DNA of 64,000 nt, taken from NCBI RefSeq assembly GCF_052857255.1, contig NC_135506.1:73669056-73733055 (forward strand), given 5' to 3'. The notes under the pieces are model-generated. The model was not told the DNA's origin and searched no databases. It worked only from the letters and a program-made list of their open reading frames with translations. Position 1 is the stretch's first letter. Each line of letters starts with the position of its first letter. Made by a program: the position numbers and the translations under genes. The DNA comes from Amblyomma americanum. Lineage: Eukaryota > Arthropoda > Arachnida > Ixodida > Ixodidae. Shown one piece after another: positions 11,801-22,617 of the stretch.

Positions 11801-11844
11801 CCCACCCAGTTTTTCTGCTTTGAATAAATGTTTTTCCTCCTCCT

Positions 11845-11855
11845 CCGGACACCCA
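11845..11855 (+). repeat. Right target-site duplication of LINE 2
   Basis: CCGGACACCCA is the partner of 6283-6293. Beyond it LINE 3 resumes (CTGTGCACGCACGG, matching CTCTGCACGCACGG at 34599). Confidence 0.88.
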
Positions 11856-14010
11856 CTGTGCACGCACGGCACATCCTCTCCGCGCGAGGCGCTCGATGCG
11901 CGAGCGAATTTCCCGCCCTAGTGGGGTACCGCGGCCTTTAGATGGTAGGTGGCTGAGTGGGGCGCGGGAGTCGCAAAGCTGAGCACTCCTGGGCGGCGGA
12001 GGGACGAGGGTGAGCAGCAGGTCCAGCCCGAGCCGGATCCCCAACAGCGCCGCCGTGGTGGAGGAGCCCAGGAAGGTTGCGTGTTCCTATCTGTGCAGTC
12101 GCAGGGCGGGGTTGGTAGCCGCCGCTGCAAGGGACCAGCTGTCGCGGGCCACTCAGCCGTCGGTGTACACAAGGAGATGGTCCTGGAGCTCCTCGTGTAT
12201 GACGGCTCTGGCCATCTGCTGCACAGCACAGAGGCGTGTTCTCCGCTTTCCCGCGATGCCGACGATCTCTCGCTGTACCTCCTAGGCAGAAGGCCAGGGC
12301 GCGCAGGAGCCCTAGGCGGTGGGCCTTGTGTGAATCGCTCATACTCGAGCAGCCCCGCGCCCATTCGTGAGTGCGGGTGCGAGCGCATACGCTGCAGCAG
12401 CGAGCCGCAGTCCGGTACGCGGTGAAGCCGGTCGATATGATTCAGTGCCCGGCGCGCTGCTTGGAGCTCAAGTTGCCACGCTCCTGCTTCGGCCAACGTT
12501 GCGGTGCACCGCGAGGTTTTGGGCAGGCCTAGGCACACGCGCAGGGACTTGCGGTGCTGGAGCTCGAGTTTATTCCACCACGGCTTGCGCACTGTGACGA
12601 GCGGCAGCGCATAGAGCACCGCCCTCAAAGCTGCAGCATTGTATAGCCGACGCGCGGCTTCCTGGGAGATGCCCTGGCCTCGAGCGGTGAGCTTGTGCAC
12701 AGCGGCGGTGATCCTCTTCATTCTGCAGACAGGCCTTGGTCGCCGCGGGGCGGAAGGAAAGGCACCACTCGATGTCAAGCCCAAGGTACCGCACCGATTT
12801 ACGCTAAGGAATCGGAGTCCCGTCCAGTGACAGTGGCGCAAGGTGCGCAGACGAGTGAGAAACGCAGGCCATGGCCACCGATTTGTCCGCGCTCAGCGAC
12901 AGACCAAGGCCGCGCAAACTGGCATCGATTGCGGCCAGGGCTCCCTGAAGGCACCCCCGCAAGCGGAACGCCTCGCCCGGTGGTCCCCGGCACCACAGAG
13001 CTATGTCATCTGCATATATGGACATGAACACATGGTGTCGGCCGCTCGTGGGGAGGCAGTCCGGCACCACCGACATGGTCACATTAAACAGAAAGGTGAT
13101 AGGACAGAGCCCTGCGGCACACCCACGTCTACCGGGCGAGGCTTGGAGAGCTTACCCCCTACTCGAAAGCGCATGGTACGCCCGCTCAGGAAGCCTTGAA
13201 CGTATCGCAAAAGGCGCCCACTCACACCGACCCCCTCAAGCACCGCGAGAATTAGTGCGCGGTGAACGTTGTCAAAAGCGCCCGAGACGTCCAGTAGTAT
13301 CAGCAGCGCAACCTTGCCTGCCACCCTGGCATGCTCCAGTGCTGTAACAACGTCCGATAAAGAATCAGCCGTGCACCGCATCCCACGGAAACCCGTCTGA
13401 AGCTCGTCAAACAAATCAGCCTCCGCATCCCGCTCGTTCAGGCGCTGCAACGTAATATGCTCCATGAGCTTACCTGCCGCCTATGTTAATGTCACTGGCC
13501 GGTATCCGCTCAGCTTCGTAGGTGGGCGCCCTGCCTTTCGGATTGGACAAACCACCGCGGTTCGCCAATCCTCCGGTAGCTCCACGCGTACCCACACCAG
13601 TTTTATCTGCTGCAGGAGGATCTGTCATGTCTGCGCATTCAGGCTTCGCAGCATCTGTTATGTCACCCCGTCCGGTCCGGGTACCGAGCGGCGGCGACAG
13701 CGCTGCAGCGCATAGTTCAGTTCCGCCGCGGTAAACGTACCTTGGACAGGTCGTCTGCACGCGCGGAGTGGCACGCACTGCCCCACGCACTGTGGTTTGC
13801 GGTAAAATCACCACAGATGATTTGGCGCGGGGCACAGCACGAAGACACAGAACGAAAACACAGCGCGTTCCACGCGACAGCTGGACGCACATAAACACTG
13901 CCCACCGTCGTGTCAACACCACCGACGCGCTCTGTCACAACCACGCACTCCTGGGCGTCAGACGTCGCCGCCGCCGAGCCGACGAGGGTGTTCTGGGCGT
14001 CCTGCCGCAC
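11856..14010 (-). pseudogene. LINE 3 (copy A): RNase H half, post-RT, RT and endonuclease remnant
   Basis: Minus strand. The RT at 13465-12800 keeps LLDVSGAFDNV (domain A), GVPQGSVLSPF (domain B) and an intact IYADDIALW (catalytic Asp pair), but a stop after domain B and frameshifts break the frame. The 12841-11918 part holds post-RT sequence and the first RNase H motifs (LCDSRA). The endonuclease is only the piece 14010-13748. Relative to copy B, 755 bp containing GDFNANHSAWG through the RT lead-in are missing at 13747/13748, leaving RT and endonuclease out of frame. Confidence 0.78.
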
Positions 14011-14065
14011 GTATATAGCGCACCCTGATTTCCCGGGGCGATGAGATGTGTCTCAGGTGGCTCAG

Positions 14066-14250
14066 TATCAATGGCAGATGCCGGGGCTAACAAAAATTTT
14101 TCCTTCCTTTTTACTAATATTTTAATAAAACAACTCACTACTACTTCTTTATCCCTTCCTTTACGGCGCGGCTCAGGTATCCATAGATATATTTGAGGCA
14201 GTTGCTGCGTCCTTTCCTTTCCTCAAAACCAATTTTTAATTTTTCATTTT
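14066..14250 (+). repeat. Inverted copy of LINE 3 3' sequence, then Ruka SINE tail
   Basis: The segment at about 14066-14140 (CAGTATCAATGGCAGATGC then AACAAAAATTTTT and TTTTAATAAAAC) is the reverse complement of LINE 3 3' UTR at 5415-5482. It is followed by 'tatcccttcctttacggcg' to 'cctcaaaaccaattttt', the tail half of a Ruka SINE. Copy B has the same at 37556-37745. Confidence 0.65.
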
Positions 14251-15620
14251 TTTCTTGTCCATAAGGTGGAGCTCTTGTCGTCTCTAAATTTTTTTCGTTG
14301 CTGTTGTTTCTTTGCACCCATCAGCAGTGATGTCCTTAAATACGGAGCATTTATGCTTTAAAGTGTTTTTTTTGTGACATTTGATGTAAACACTTGTGGA
14401 ATAAGAGGAGTACAAAATTCCTGTCATGTTGAGCACAATTGTTACTTGAGCTGCGATGCAGAAATAGCAGTGGTTTTTTACAGCAACTAATGCGCTACAG
14501 TCCGTCCTGTATGAGAACGCAAAACTTTCAGCAAGAGTAGGCTGGCTCCGTTTTCGCAGTTTGCCGGTCTCCTGGATCGAGTGTATTTCCTGTATTTTCT
14601 GCGTCTTCATGCTTTTTGTCGTGTTCGTACCATCCTCTATAAGTTCTCTTTGTGTTATCATCCTGACCGTATAGAGTCAATCACCTACACTTTGTGTAAT
14701 CAACCCACAGCTGTGCTTGAATGAATTAGCAAAGAATATTCAACGCCGTTCATTACCTAGGCGTTGCCTGGCGCTGGAGCGTTCACTTCTCGTTGGCCAA
14801 AATTAGAGAGTGCGGAAGAAGAGCTGTTGAAAACAGCTCTGGAATAATTTTAACAGCGGCACGGCATGCGGTTGTCTTTGCAGTTTTGCATCCATCGAAA
14901 TACTGCCGCTGCGGCTGGTTTTCTGGGTCCTCCTGCTCAGTAGTCGAGCAAACTTACTACGTAGCCACGAAGGCGGGTCGGAGCCGAGCTGGTTGTCGTC
15001 GTAGTGGGGTGCGAACTCTTGAGTGGTACAATCATGCTCCGTCCGTCTCTTGCGTTGGCGCTTTCGGCGTCGCCTTTGCGGATGTCATCGCGAGCTTGCG
15101 CATCAGAATTTTCTCAGCGTCCCCCCCGTGCCCTCCTCTCCATGGCCGTTGAAGTCTGAAATTCCGCGTAGCAGTCCCGGGTGCTCGTGTTCGGGGCAGT
15201 GTTCACGAGGGCGTATTAATGTGGTGACGGCTGCTAATTTTACGTGCGGGGCGGACTTAATAAAACGTTGAGTACAGAGTCGATCACACTGGTCTACAAC
15301 GCTCGAGCGGTGTGCTGAAGAGCAAATGAAGTTAAATCTTAGCGCAGCTGCTTTGCTGAGGGCAAGGCGCTGGTGCGTGTGTTTTCACGTGAATATTAGG
15401 CTGCGGTCCAGCGCAAGTATTATCAATGAAAGTCAATACCTACTTTATAATTTCACTTTGTTTCCACCTGAATGCAGGGCTCGAGAACTCTAGACAAGTG
15501 TGATCGAATCGGTACTTATTGAGGATAGTCTAAGGCACTAAAGTAAAACAATGAATGCCGACTTGCGCGCAGAATAGGTGAAGAAATTCAAGGGGGCACT
15601 ATGTTGACCTAAAGTGCGGT
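14251..15620. other. Unannotated
   Basis: No gene or element is recognised. Open frames here are not conserved between duplicates. The equivalent is 37746-39140. Confidence 0.55.
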
Positions 15621-15623
15621 GAG

Positions 15624-15980
15624 GCGAAAGCCTTTAGCGTGGTGTTGCTGCTTGTGTCACTGATGTGTGCTTAAGATGTTAATTAAGTACTTGCGTTTGC
15701 CCTCGTTCAGAGACTCCATAGAAGCGAGCGCTAGGAGGGAGGTTGTGCTGCACCCGACGTGGTCGACAGCTTCGAGACGTCCGAGGCGGGCGCGGCGCGT
15801 GCGCCAGTGGCGCCACCTCGTGCATGCGGGGTGAACTACCAATGGTGCAACATGGCCTCCAAGATTATTCGCGGGCACTAGCGCCGGGCGGGTGATCTCG
15901 GAAGCCATGGGCGCAAGAGCGTAACGGATGGACGGACGCACACGCGGACGGACGGAGCATCTGCCATTAAAGGCTTTCGC
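15624..15980. repeat. Segment bounded by 13-bp inverted repeats GCGAAAGCCTTTA
   Basis: GCGAAAGCCTTTA at 15624-15636 and its exact reverse complement at 15968-15980 bracket 357 bp that include a degenerate (ACGG)n tract at about 15928-15957. The right end (read on minus) matches 26190-26245 (TGCGAAAGCCTTTA, TGGC, then CCGTCCGTCCATCCGTT), so it is one end of a dispersed family. The copy B equivalent is 39141-39497. Confidence 0.55.
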
Positions 15981-16110
15981 ATTGAAATGTTCTGTGGAGA
16001 AGCTACCCACGCTGATTCCATCAACAGTCTCGGTGTTCCCAAAGGCGAGCTCTACAGAGGTGTGGAGAAAATGAAAGAATACAAAAAATAGGAACTGCAT
16101 ATAACGTCTT

Positions 16111-16226
16111 CTTGACTCCCTCCTTTATCCCTTCTCTTACAGCACGGTTCAGGTGTCCAACGATATATGAGACAGATACTGCGCCATTTCCTTTCCCCAA
16201 AAACCAATTCCTATTATTATTATTAT
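16111..16226 (+). mobile_element. Ruka-type SINE tail inserted with 11-bp target duplication
   Basis: The insert starts CTTGACTCCC, contains 'tatgagacagatactgcgcc' and ends in CCAATTCC(TATTAT)n. TATAACGTCTT flanks it at 16100-16110 and 16227-16237. Copy B has a single TATAACGTCTT at 39617-39627 with no insert. It is therefore a 5'-truncated SINE placed by target-primed reverse transcription. Confidence 0.92.
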
Positions 16227-16237
16227 TATAACGTCTT

Positions 16238-17121
16238 GCAAACCTCAGCGTCGTAGTCTTTCCTGCCACCCAGAACAGCTACTGACAATGTGGCAAGCTT
16301 TTTTCTTTCTGGCCTACAATCACAAAACCTTAAGTTGACGCGCTGCAAGTCTAAACAATTCACTTGTCCATCCAACAGGCATTATTGGAAGGCGAATAGA
16401 TTATCCAGCAAAACAAAAAATTCGACTGATCCAGGAAATGAAAAAATATCGGGTAGCTTGGCTGTGGAACTGCTTAGTATGTTACGGGTCATAGAAGAAA
16501 ACGGTGCCGAGTCCGGTTGGTCAGTGTGTTTATCATTCTAAAAAGTCCGAAAAGATTGCCTAGATATCTCTGGGTAGAGAAGTTCATGTGCCTTCATTGA
16601 GAGGATGAGTTAGTTTTGATCTCCGTCTGATTTTGGTCTGAGCCATGCTCCATTTTGTCCACGGGATGGTACAAATTGGGTCGTTTTGAAAGATTCGAAA
16701 TGAATAACTTTACCTCTATTACCTTCCAACAAGCGTTTTCACATTTCATGGGGGGGGGGGGGTAAGACCAGGACGGCTGGAAATAACTCGGCGATATTTG
16801 TTTTGAATAGCTGCGAATAATACAAATGGAGCCATGAAGAGCAACTTTGCGTCGTGTTTTGTCCCGCTACCCCTAGCTTTTATCCCCAACTTTCCTCAGT
16901 CCTGTTTCCTGGATACACCGTGGAAATACGCTGCGAGTATTACTGGAGAGATCGTCTTCCTTCCTGACACCTCATGTTTTATTGGGCATGTACTTTCGAG
17001 CAAAGCAAACGCCTGGTGATGCTAATATATTTGACGCACTACTATTGTGAAACTACATGAGGAGAAATTAAGACTACAATACAATGCTGTTGTTTGAAGT
17101 GTTTATTTACCGAACTAATTT
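16238..17121. other. Unannotated, with a poly-G run
   Basis: No gene is recognised. A run of 13 G occurs at 16750-16762 (10 G in copy B at 40140-40149), a homopolymer likely to vary in length and to be mis-sequenced. Confidence 0.55.
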
Positions 17122-17924
17122 TTAACCCCATGCTTGGATCCCCTGCTTCAGGTTTCTATCTGTCGAAGCTTCTAGAGCAGCACTGTTTACGAGCCATTTC
17201 TGTGCCGCTGTGCCTGCGTTGAGCGACGTGACCTCCCACTGGTAAGGCAGGCCCGTAGCATATCTTAGATATCCGTAATATCTCCAGAGAGTCGACCTGC
17301 TTCCCTGTAAACTTCTGGATACCAGTTGTGTAGTGATTTTGGGGTGTGATACGCGTAGGTTTCTTTTCAAGCTTTTGTTATTTCCACGTCCTTGTTTAAC
17401 TCTGTAGAAGATTTGGGACATTCTCTTCGTTCAAAGCTCTAGTGATGTAGTATTAATGCATTATTGTAGAGTGATACATCATGTTTCTGTTCACTGTGCA
17501 ATAGTGCTCGGAATAGTACTTCATGTGCGAGGTCATAGGCCAGTTGATTGCTCCGTACCCCTTGTTGTCCAGGAGCCACATTATGAGTGCTGATTCCAAG
17601 TTCGTGTCCTTGAGGATCCGTGTGGCCCACTCATGGACCCGGCCCTTGATGTAGTTTCTACACTAGGTTTCGGCGTACTGAGGGCACGACTGCCTCAGGA
17701 TCAAGCCGCAGTAGTCTGCCTCCTTGTTAGGATGCTTCAGTCTTAAAAATGCCATCATCTGGTCCGCCTGTAAGTGTATATTGTTCGTGGAGATGAATTC
17801 CAGTTATTTCAATTGCATTTTGCTCTAGCTTCTCTTCTGCCCTTGTTGTAAGTAGGATGAATAATCTTGGGGATGGAGCCAACGTGATTTTTTTTCTCAT
17901 CTTTGGTTGTATATCCGCTGTCAA
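17122..17924 (-). pseudogene. Unrecognised relic, duplicated
   Basis: Minus-strand frames at 17122-17421, 17439-17630 and 17727-17924 encode peptides similar to those of copy B (40514-41276), where the upper part is one 150-codon frame. Shared peptides include ATGLPYQWE, QKWLVNSAALEAS and RNLKQGIQAWG. I do not recognise the family, and an unconstrained open stretch remains possible. Confidence 0.3.
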
Positions 17925-19650
17925 CCTCTCAACCGGAGGAATGGTATTCCGAGTATTGCAACAAGCTTTATTATTGTTGTAGTGGATGACAATTTACAGA
18001 ATTGACTTCAGTGTGTCTATGTTAACTCCTCATCAGTGTGGTGGACAGTGAGCCTCATTAGTCGGCCGTTGGAGGTGTCCGTATGTAACCCCAAGGTTTG
18101 TTTCACGGATTTCCTTGCGCTTGTGTCCAAAATATTTGGGTCCCCCTTTTTGAGAGAGGGGTCCGACATCACATACAATCCACCGTTGTCATCCGCGCCG
18201 ACTGCAGGAATCTGAATTCTGCTTCAATGGCACACAGTTTCTCATCGCTGCATGCTGGAATATGATAATATAGATAGCAGCAGGCAGTTCTCGTCATCTA
18301 GCCGCTGCAATACGATAATAGGGCTAGTTGGTTTTACATACTGGTGGATTGGACGCGCTACCTCTAGGAAACTACGCAGGACGTAAACGAAGACTACAAG
18401 GCAAGCGCGCTTGACATAAGGTCTTAGTTTTTTTTTTCCTTTGTAGCTTCTTAGCGGTAGCCCGTCGAATACACAGATACACAAGCACCCAGCCCCAATT
18501 TTTCTGCTGCAGCGGCTATATGAGGACAGATATATTCTGCTATATTTATTATCATTTCGCAGTATGCGCAGTTGGCCAGCTGTGTGCCATTTAAAGTGGA
18601 ATTCAGGTGATTCCAGTTGGCGTGGGCGGAGAATGTTGACCACGACGTAACGCTGACAGGACGGCTAAGAATACCATTAATTCTGCTCTTCTGCTCCTCG
18701 ATATTGAATTACTACCGTGCGGTATTACCGCATACTGTTTTTAAAGCTTCTATGGTTTACTGTAGTTTAGAATGAAATGGATCTAACCGAATGTGACATC
18801 ATTCGCTAGGGTGGTGAGGGACCCGGTCCGACCACCTTCGAGAGCGAAAGCGACGATGAACATTGAAGTTATCCACTACAAAGTGTCACGCATAGCATAA
18901 CACTCTGTTGTACAATAAGGCATTTGTCCCAGATTATAGCAGCAAGAAATTACTTGAAAATTTCTGCTTTTGTGTAAGAGCTACACAGAGCGAAAATCGA
19001 GAAAAAGGTGTGGCCTTTAGTCTAGTATATACCGTAGTATACATGCGTAATGTTCAGGAGACTGTAGAGTACTGTTTATATCTTGTCTAAGTGTCATTGT
19101 ATTCTCTGATGTATTACAAAAGAAGTTGAAGGAAGATATTTATTTGAACTAAGTGACAGAGTAATACTTACTGCGTTTCGCTCGGACGGCACACCCTTTC
19201 ACATGATGTTCATTACTGACCCGCTGAGAGTAAAGGAAACCCGCATGTTGGGAAGAGTGCCTTGATCAAGCGCTTAATCAAAGTGAAATTTAAGCAAGAT
19301 GAGTGTTTACTTTGAGTGATCCGCGCGACTAAATTAACTAGATACCGGACTGCTGCTCTTTATTACAGGGTTTTATAGTCATTTCCTCGCTCTAAGTGCA
19401 CAGATAGGCTGCCTGTTTTTGTGGTGTCTCATCGCTTAAATATGATGTCAGCACCATGATAACGTTTTTTGGTTGTTAACCACAAAACGCTTCACACGGC
19501 AACAAATATTACGATGAAAGAAAACATTATATCCTGTTAACTTATTTATTAGTTACCAAGAAGGCAGTGTTTGAGTAGAAAGATCGGTTGTTTTATTTCT
19601 TTAACACCTACCACGCTTGATGTCTGATTCTTAATTTCCTTATAACCGAT
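17925..19650. other. Unannotated, more diverged from its duplicate
   Basis: No gene is recognised. Alignment to 41280-43045 shows many more substitutions and small gaps than the parts to the right of 22.6 kb. Confidence 0.55.
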
Positions 19651-19659
19651 TACGCACCA

Positions 19660-20640
19660 TGGAACACGAAAAGCTACGGAATTGTACGAGACTTTCTTTC
19701 CACCGCGATCGCGTTTGGAACTGTGGGACACGAAAGAAAGAAGGCCTACTCTGCATTAGCAGAAAATCGGCAGGATACTCTCAAGCGCCTACAATCGCCT
19801 CCGAAACATGGACCATAAAATCCACGCAAGCCGGAGAGGGTCGCGAGCAACACTTTTTATGCGAGGGCGCGGGAATCTACTCAACGTGAGATACACCGAC
19901 GCGGCGCACTACGCGTCGCTGTCGGCACAGACGGCCAGTGTAGCAAATCATACACTGCAGGAAGTAACCGCAGCCACCATACGTACCACGAGCACTTTGG
20001 AGGCCGAAGAGGAAGCTATTGCGCTCAAAGGTGTCTCCATAATGGAGGGAGAAAGAGCCTACCCCGTCGCCGACTCCCAAGAAGCAAGGGAACAGTTTCC
20101 ACCGCCGCACATCACATCCTGAAGAGCAGGGAAGAGTAATTATTCGGCGTTGTTCTTTATTGAACAACGGGTCACGCGTCTCTCCGTGGAAACAGCGAAC
20201 GCAAGCTATCGCCCGAGCTTACGGGAACCGAGTCTCTCATTACGGCTCACGATCCCCAGAAACGGTGCTCCGACAGTATACCGCTATTCTGCGACACCAT
20301 AGGCCAACCGCCAGACCTGCCCCCTCCAGACAGTCCTCACGAGGGAGGAAGCGGTTGCATGGAGACATACATCACACACCCTACCCCACGAAATGCACAC
20401 CCTGTGACGCCTTTCCCACAATATGTCACACCCCATGGACATGCTCAGCAATCTCAGTTATCCCCAACCACAACCCGACCAGAGGGAGGCCTCGATGACA
20501 AGCTTTAGGCTGTAAAACCAGCGGGAGCTGGTGCACTGGGTCCGGCTTACAGTGAGAGCCATAGGAGCCCTGTACTAAGGGTCCTTCCACACACAGAGGA
20601 CCTCCTTTTAAGCTAAAAAACTTTTTGCGCCAAAACACTC
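19660..20640 (+). pseudogene. I-clade LINE fragment: RNase H domain and C-terminus
   Basis: RNase H signatures in order are VRYTDAAHYAS (first Asp, ~19886-19920), TLEAEEEAIAL (Glu, ~19995-20030), VADSQEA (Asp, ~20068-20088) and, in another frame, TGHASLRGN (His motif, ~20166-20192). Further down, remnants of the terminal region (HTPYPTKC, Pro/His-rich) run to about 20640. RT and upstream sequence are missing, so this is a 5'-truncated copy in the opposite orientation to LINE 3. The duplicate is at 43050-44030. Confidence 0.65.
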
Positions 20641-22059
20641 ACTACAATATATGTAAAAAAATACCGTAAAGAGCTTTTCTTGCTTACTTTTGTTTCTCGT
20701 GTGACAATTCATTGTGTAATACTCTTGCTGTTTTTCCTGGAAACAATATAATTTTCTCCTCTTCTAAACTGGGTGCCTATCAGACATGCATCGAGGGTCG
20801 AGATTCGCCGCTGTTTATTCTCCGAACTTTCTATATAAACAAGTTTACCAATCTTCCCGTGTTTGCACAGTACAGTTTAAAGTCTCGCTTCAGAAACGCC
20901 ATGTCCTTTGCTTTCTTCCTATTTTTCTTGCTGGCTTTCGCGAAACATTTTTCAGCAGTATATTGAAAAGGCTGTGAGGTTATTGCAGCAATGGCGCCCA
21001 AAGAGTGTACAAATGCACCGCGGCCGAGACAAACAGCGCGGGAATTTGTCGCTTCATTTAGGAAGACGCGGAGAATAACGGCAGTGACGTCAGAGGGCGC
21101 ACAAAACCCACTCCCATACAACCGGCAAATCTCTTGTAAACAAAGGCTCGTTCGCTCGTTGTACCATGAAGAACCGTGGGAGAAGGAAGTGGTAGTGCGT
21201 ATGTTGTCACGGAGAAAGGCTGGTAGAAAAAGGATGAGAGTAGAATATAGAATATTCTTATGTTTCTTTTCCGATTTATTTTATGTTTCTATCCTATTTT
21301 TGTCTGCGGAAGTGGAAACACAGGCACAGGAGGAAACTTACCCCTGAAATAATAAACAGTCCCGGGAGCGAAGTTCAATTCGCCGGAGCACATGACTTCC
21401 GGTTCGCTACGCCTGAATGCTATATGTAAGCTGCCATTTGAGTTACCACCTGGGCACCTGGGAATGTCCAGTGGCGCTGTTTGGATTCATTATTCATTTT
21501 CCCCAAGGTTTTAGTTGAGAATATAGCAGTGCTTTGTGTTGTGCGTCTTGTACAGTGATGCGCTGCACATTCTTTGGTTGTTGTGCTTGTCTTGTACGAA
21601 TCGGTGAATGTGCAGATATTTAAGCCTCACCTCTTACCACATATTCTGTATTTTATATGTGTGTATAAATCGCACCTGGCCAAGGGTAAGACACAAAGGA
21701 GAGGGGCGTGTGTAGGGCAGAATGGGGGCGGTATGCTGTTATGATTTACAGGAAACCCACAGACATTGATGGCCATTTACGATCACTTTGCGAACTTGAC
21801 GAAGTCTTCTCTGAATCTTTTAACATAGTAGCCTACTATGACGATGCTTGCTTCTTGTACTATATTCTTTCCCCCGAGTCGTAATCTACCCTTGCGTGGA
21901 TTGCGTACCTCAGGACAAGGGCTGTGAAGGGAAACTTTCTCTACGTTTTGTTATTCTTTTCTAACAAGAACTACTTGGTTATATAAATTACATGACTGGT
22001 CTTTTGCTGTTCAAGCTGCAGCCTGATGATCGAAGTTCTGGTCGTTTAATAATAATAAT
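20641..22059. other. Unannotated; site where copy B gained a LINE
   Basis: No gene is recognised. A TGACGTCA box sits at about 21086-21093 in GC-rich sequence. The junction CTCTTG/TAAACAAAGG at 21131-21145 is the uninterrupted version of the site holding the CR1/L2-type LINE in copy B (44525/48389). A 118-codon frame at 20991-21347 is not conserved, since copy B has a stop before the insertion. Confidence 0.6.
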
Positions 22060-22149
22060 AATAACTTCTTTATTTCTATCAGTGATGGAGGAGACTGCGA
22101 GTAAAAGTCGCTTTAGAGGCAAGCGACTTTACTAGAGCTCGCAGCCTCC
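22060..22149 (-). repeat. (TTA)n tail plus 27-29-bp hairpin: 3' end of a minus-strand element
   Basis: (TAATAA)n at about 22047-22063 is followed by TTTATT (AATAAA on minus) and a hairpin with arms 22087-22113 and 22121-22149 (GGAG..CTGCGAG..AAAGTCGCTT against its complement) and a 7-nt loop. AATAAA, a hairpin and TTA repeats look like a retroelement 3' end read on the minus strand. It is conserved at 49321-49407. Confidence 0.55.
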
Positions 22150-22246
22150 TTTACAAGGCAAACAGCGATTGAGCAGGAGATATACATAGCAATTGACCAC
22201 ATGTGAAATTTGCACAAAAAATAAACGCAAAAACACAAATTACCTG

Positions 22247-22313
22247 AAAAACGCTCTTCAATTATTTAAGAAAGATTGAGTGACAAAGTGTTGACGTAAA
22301 GCTCGTACGTCAG

Positions 22314-22392
<79 letters not shown>

Positions 22393-22617
22393 CTTGATTT
22401 CAGAAACAAATTTAAAAGTGTTGGTAGTGTGTATGATATCTTTTGTGTAGAATAACGCTCTTAAATTATTTAAGAACGCTCTTCAAATATTTAAGAAAGA
22501 TTGAGTGACAAAGTGTTGACGTAATGCTCGTACCTAAGTTATATAACTATCGGCTTGATTTCAGAAACAAATTTAAAAGTGTTGGTAGTGTGTATGATAT
22601 TTTTTGTGTAGAATAAT
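22247..22617 (+). repeat. Local tandem duplication with (TA)37, copy A only
   Basis: 'ttaagaaagattgagtgaca' through 'gtgtagaataa' occurs twice (about 22262-22455 and 22489-22617). The first unit is expanded by TA repeats at 22315-22388. Copy B has one unit and only TATATAA at the matching site (49571). Confidence 0.85.

Larger units (their letters stand above)
6294..11844 (+). mobile_element. LINE 2: full-length I-clade LINE nested in LINE 3
   Basis: This 5,551-bp insertion is present in copy A only. It has a 308-bp leader, ORF1 (6602-8053), a 268-bp gap, ORF2 (8322 to ~11800), AATAAA at 11823-11828 and a 3' end in a TTTTTCCTCCTCCT tail. It is flanked by an 11-bp target-site duplication. The sequence is full length but dead: ORF1 has a stop, and ORF2 has several frameshifts and a ruined RT active site. 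The number of lesions, against an unfilled site in copy B, means either the duplication is old or the element arrived in a haplotype that was long separated. Confidence 0.9.
5425..14010 (-). mobile_element. LINE 3 (copy A): decayed RNase H-bearing LINE, split by LINE 2
   Basis: On the minus strand the order is endonuclease remnant (14010-13748), RT (13747-12800), post-RT region, RNase H and a terminal zinc motif, ending near 5425 in A/T-rich 3' UTR. RT plus RNase H places it in the I group. It belongs to a different lineage from LINE 1 and 2. It is split at 6293/11856 by LINE 2 and has lost 755 bp at 13747/13748 relative to copy B. ORF1 is absent (5' truncated). Confidence 0.8.

Noticed and set aside
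11949..12425. 158-codon plus-strand frame and similar GC-rich frames to 13,000
   Set aside because: Antisense shadows of LINE 3; high GC content keeps frames open.
5425..14140. DNA transposon with terminal inverted repeats
   Set aside because: The interior is a LINE; the inverted ends are pieces of its 3' UTR.
15624..15980. CRISPR-like or phage attachment repeats
   Set aside because: Only two inverted 13-mers, and the window is clearly an animal nuclear genome.
20991..21347. 118-codon plus-strand frame as a host gene
   Set aside because: The duplicate has an in-frame stop after about 42 codons and a LINE insertion; no recognisable domain.
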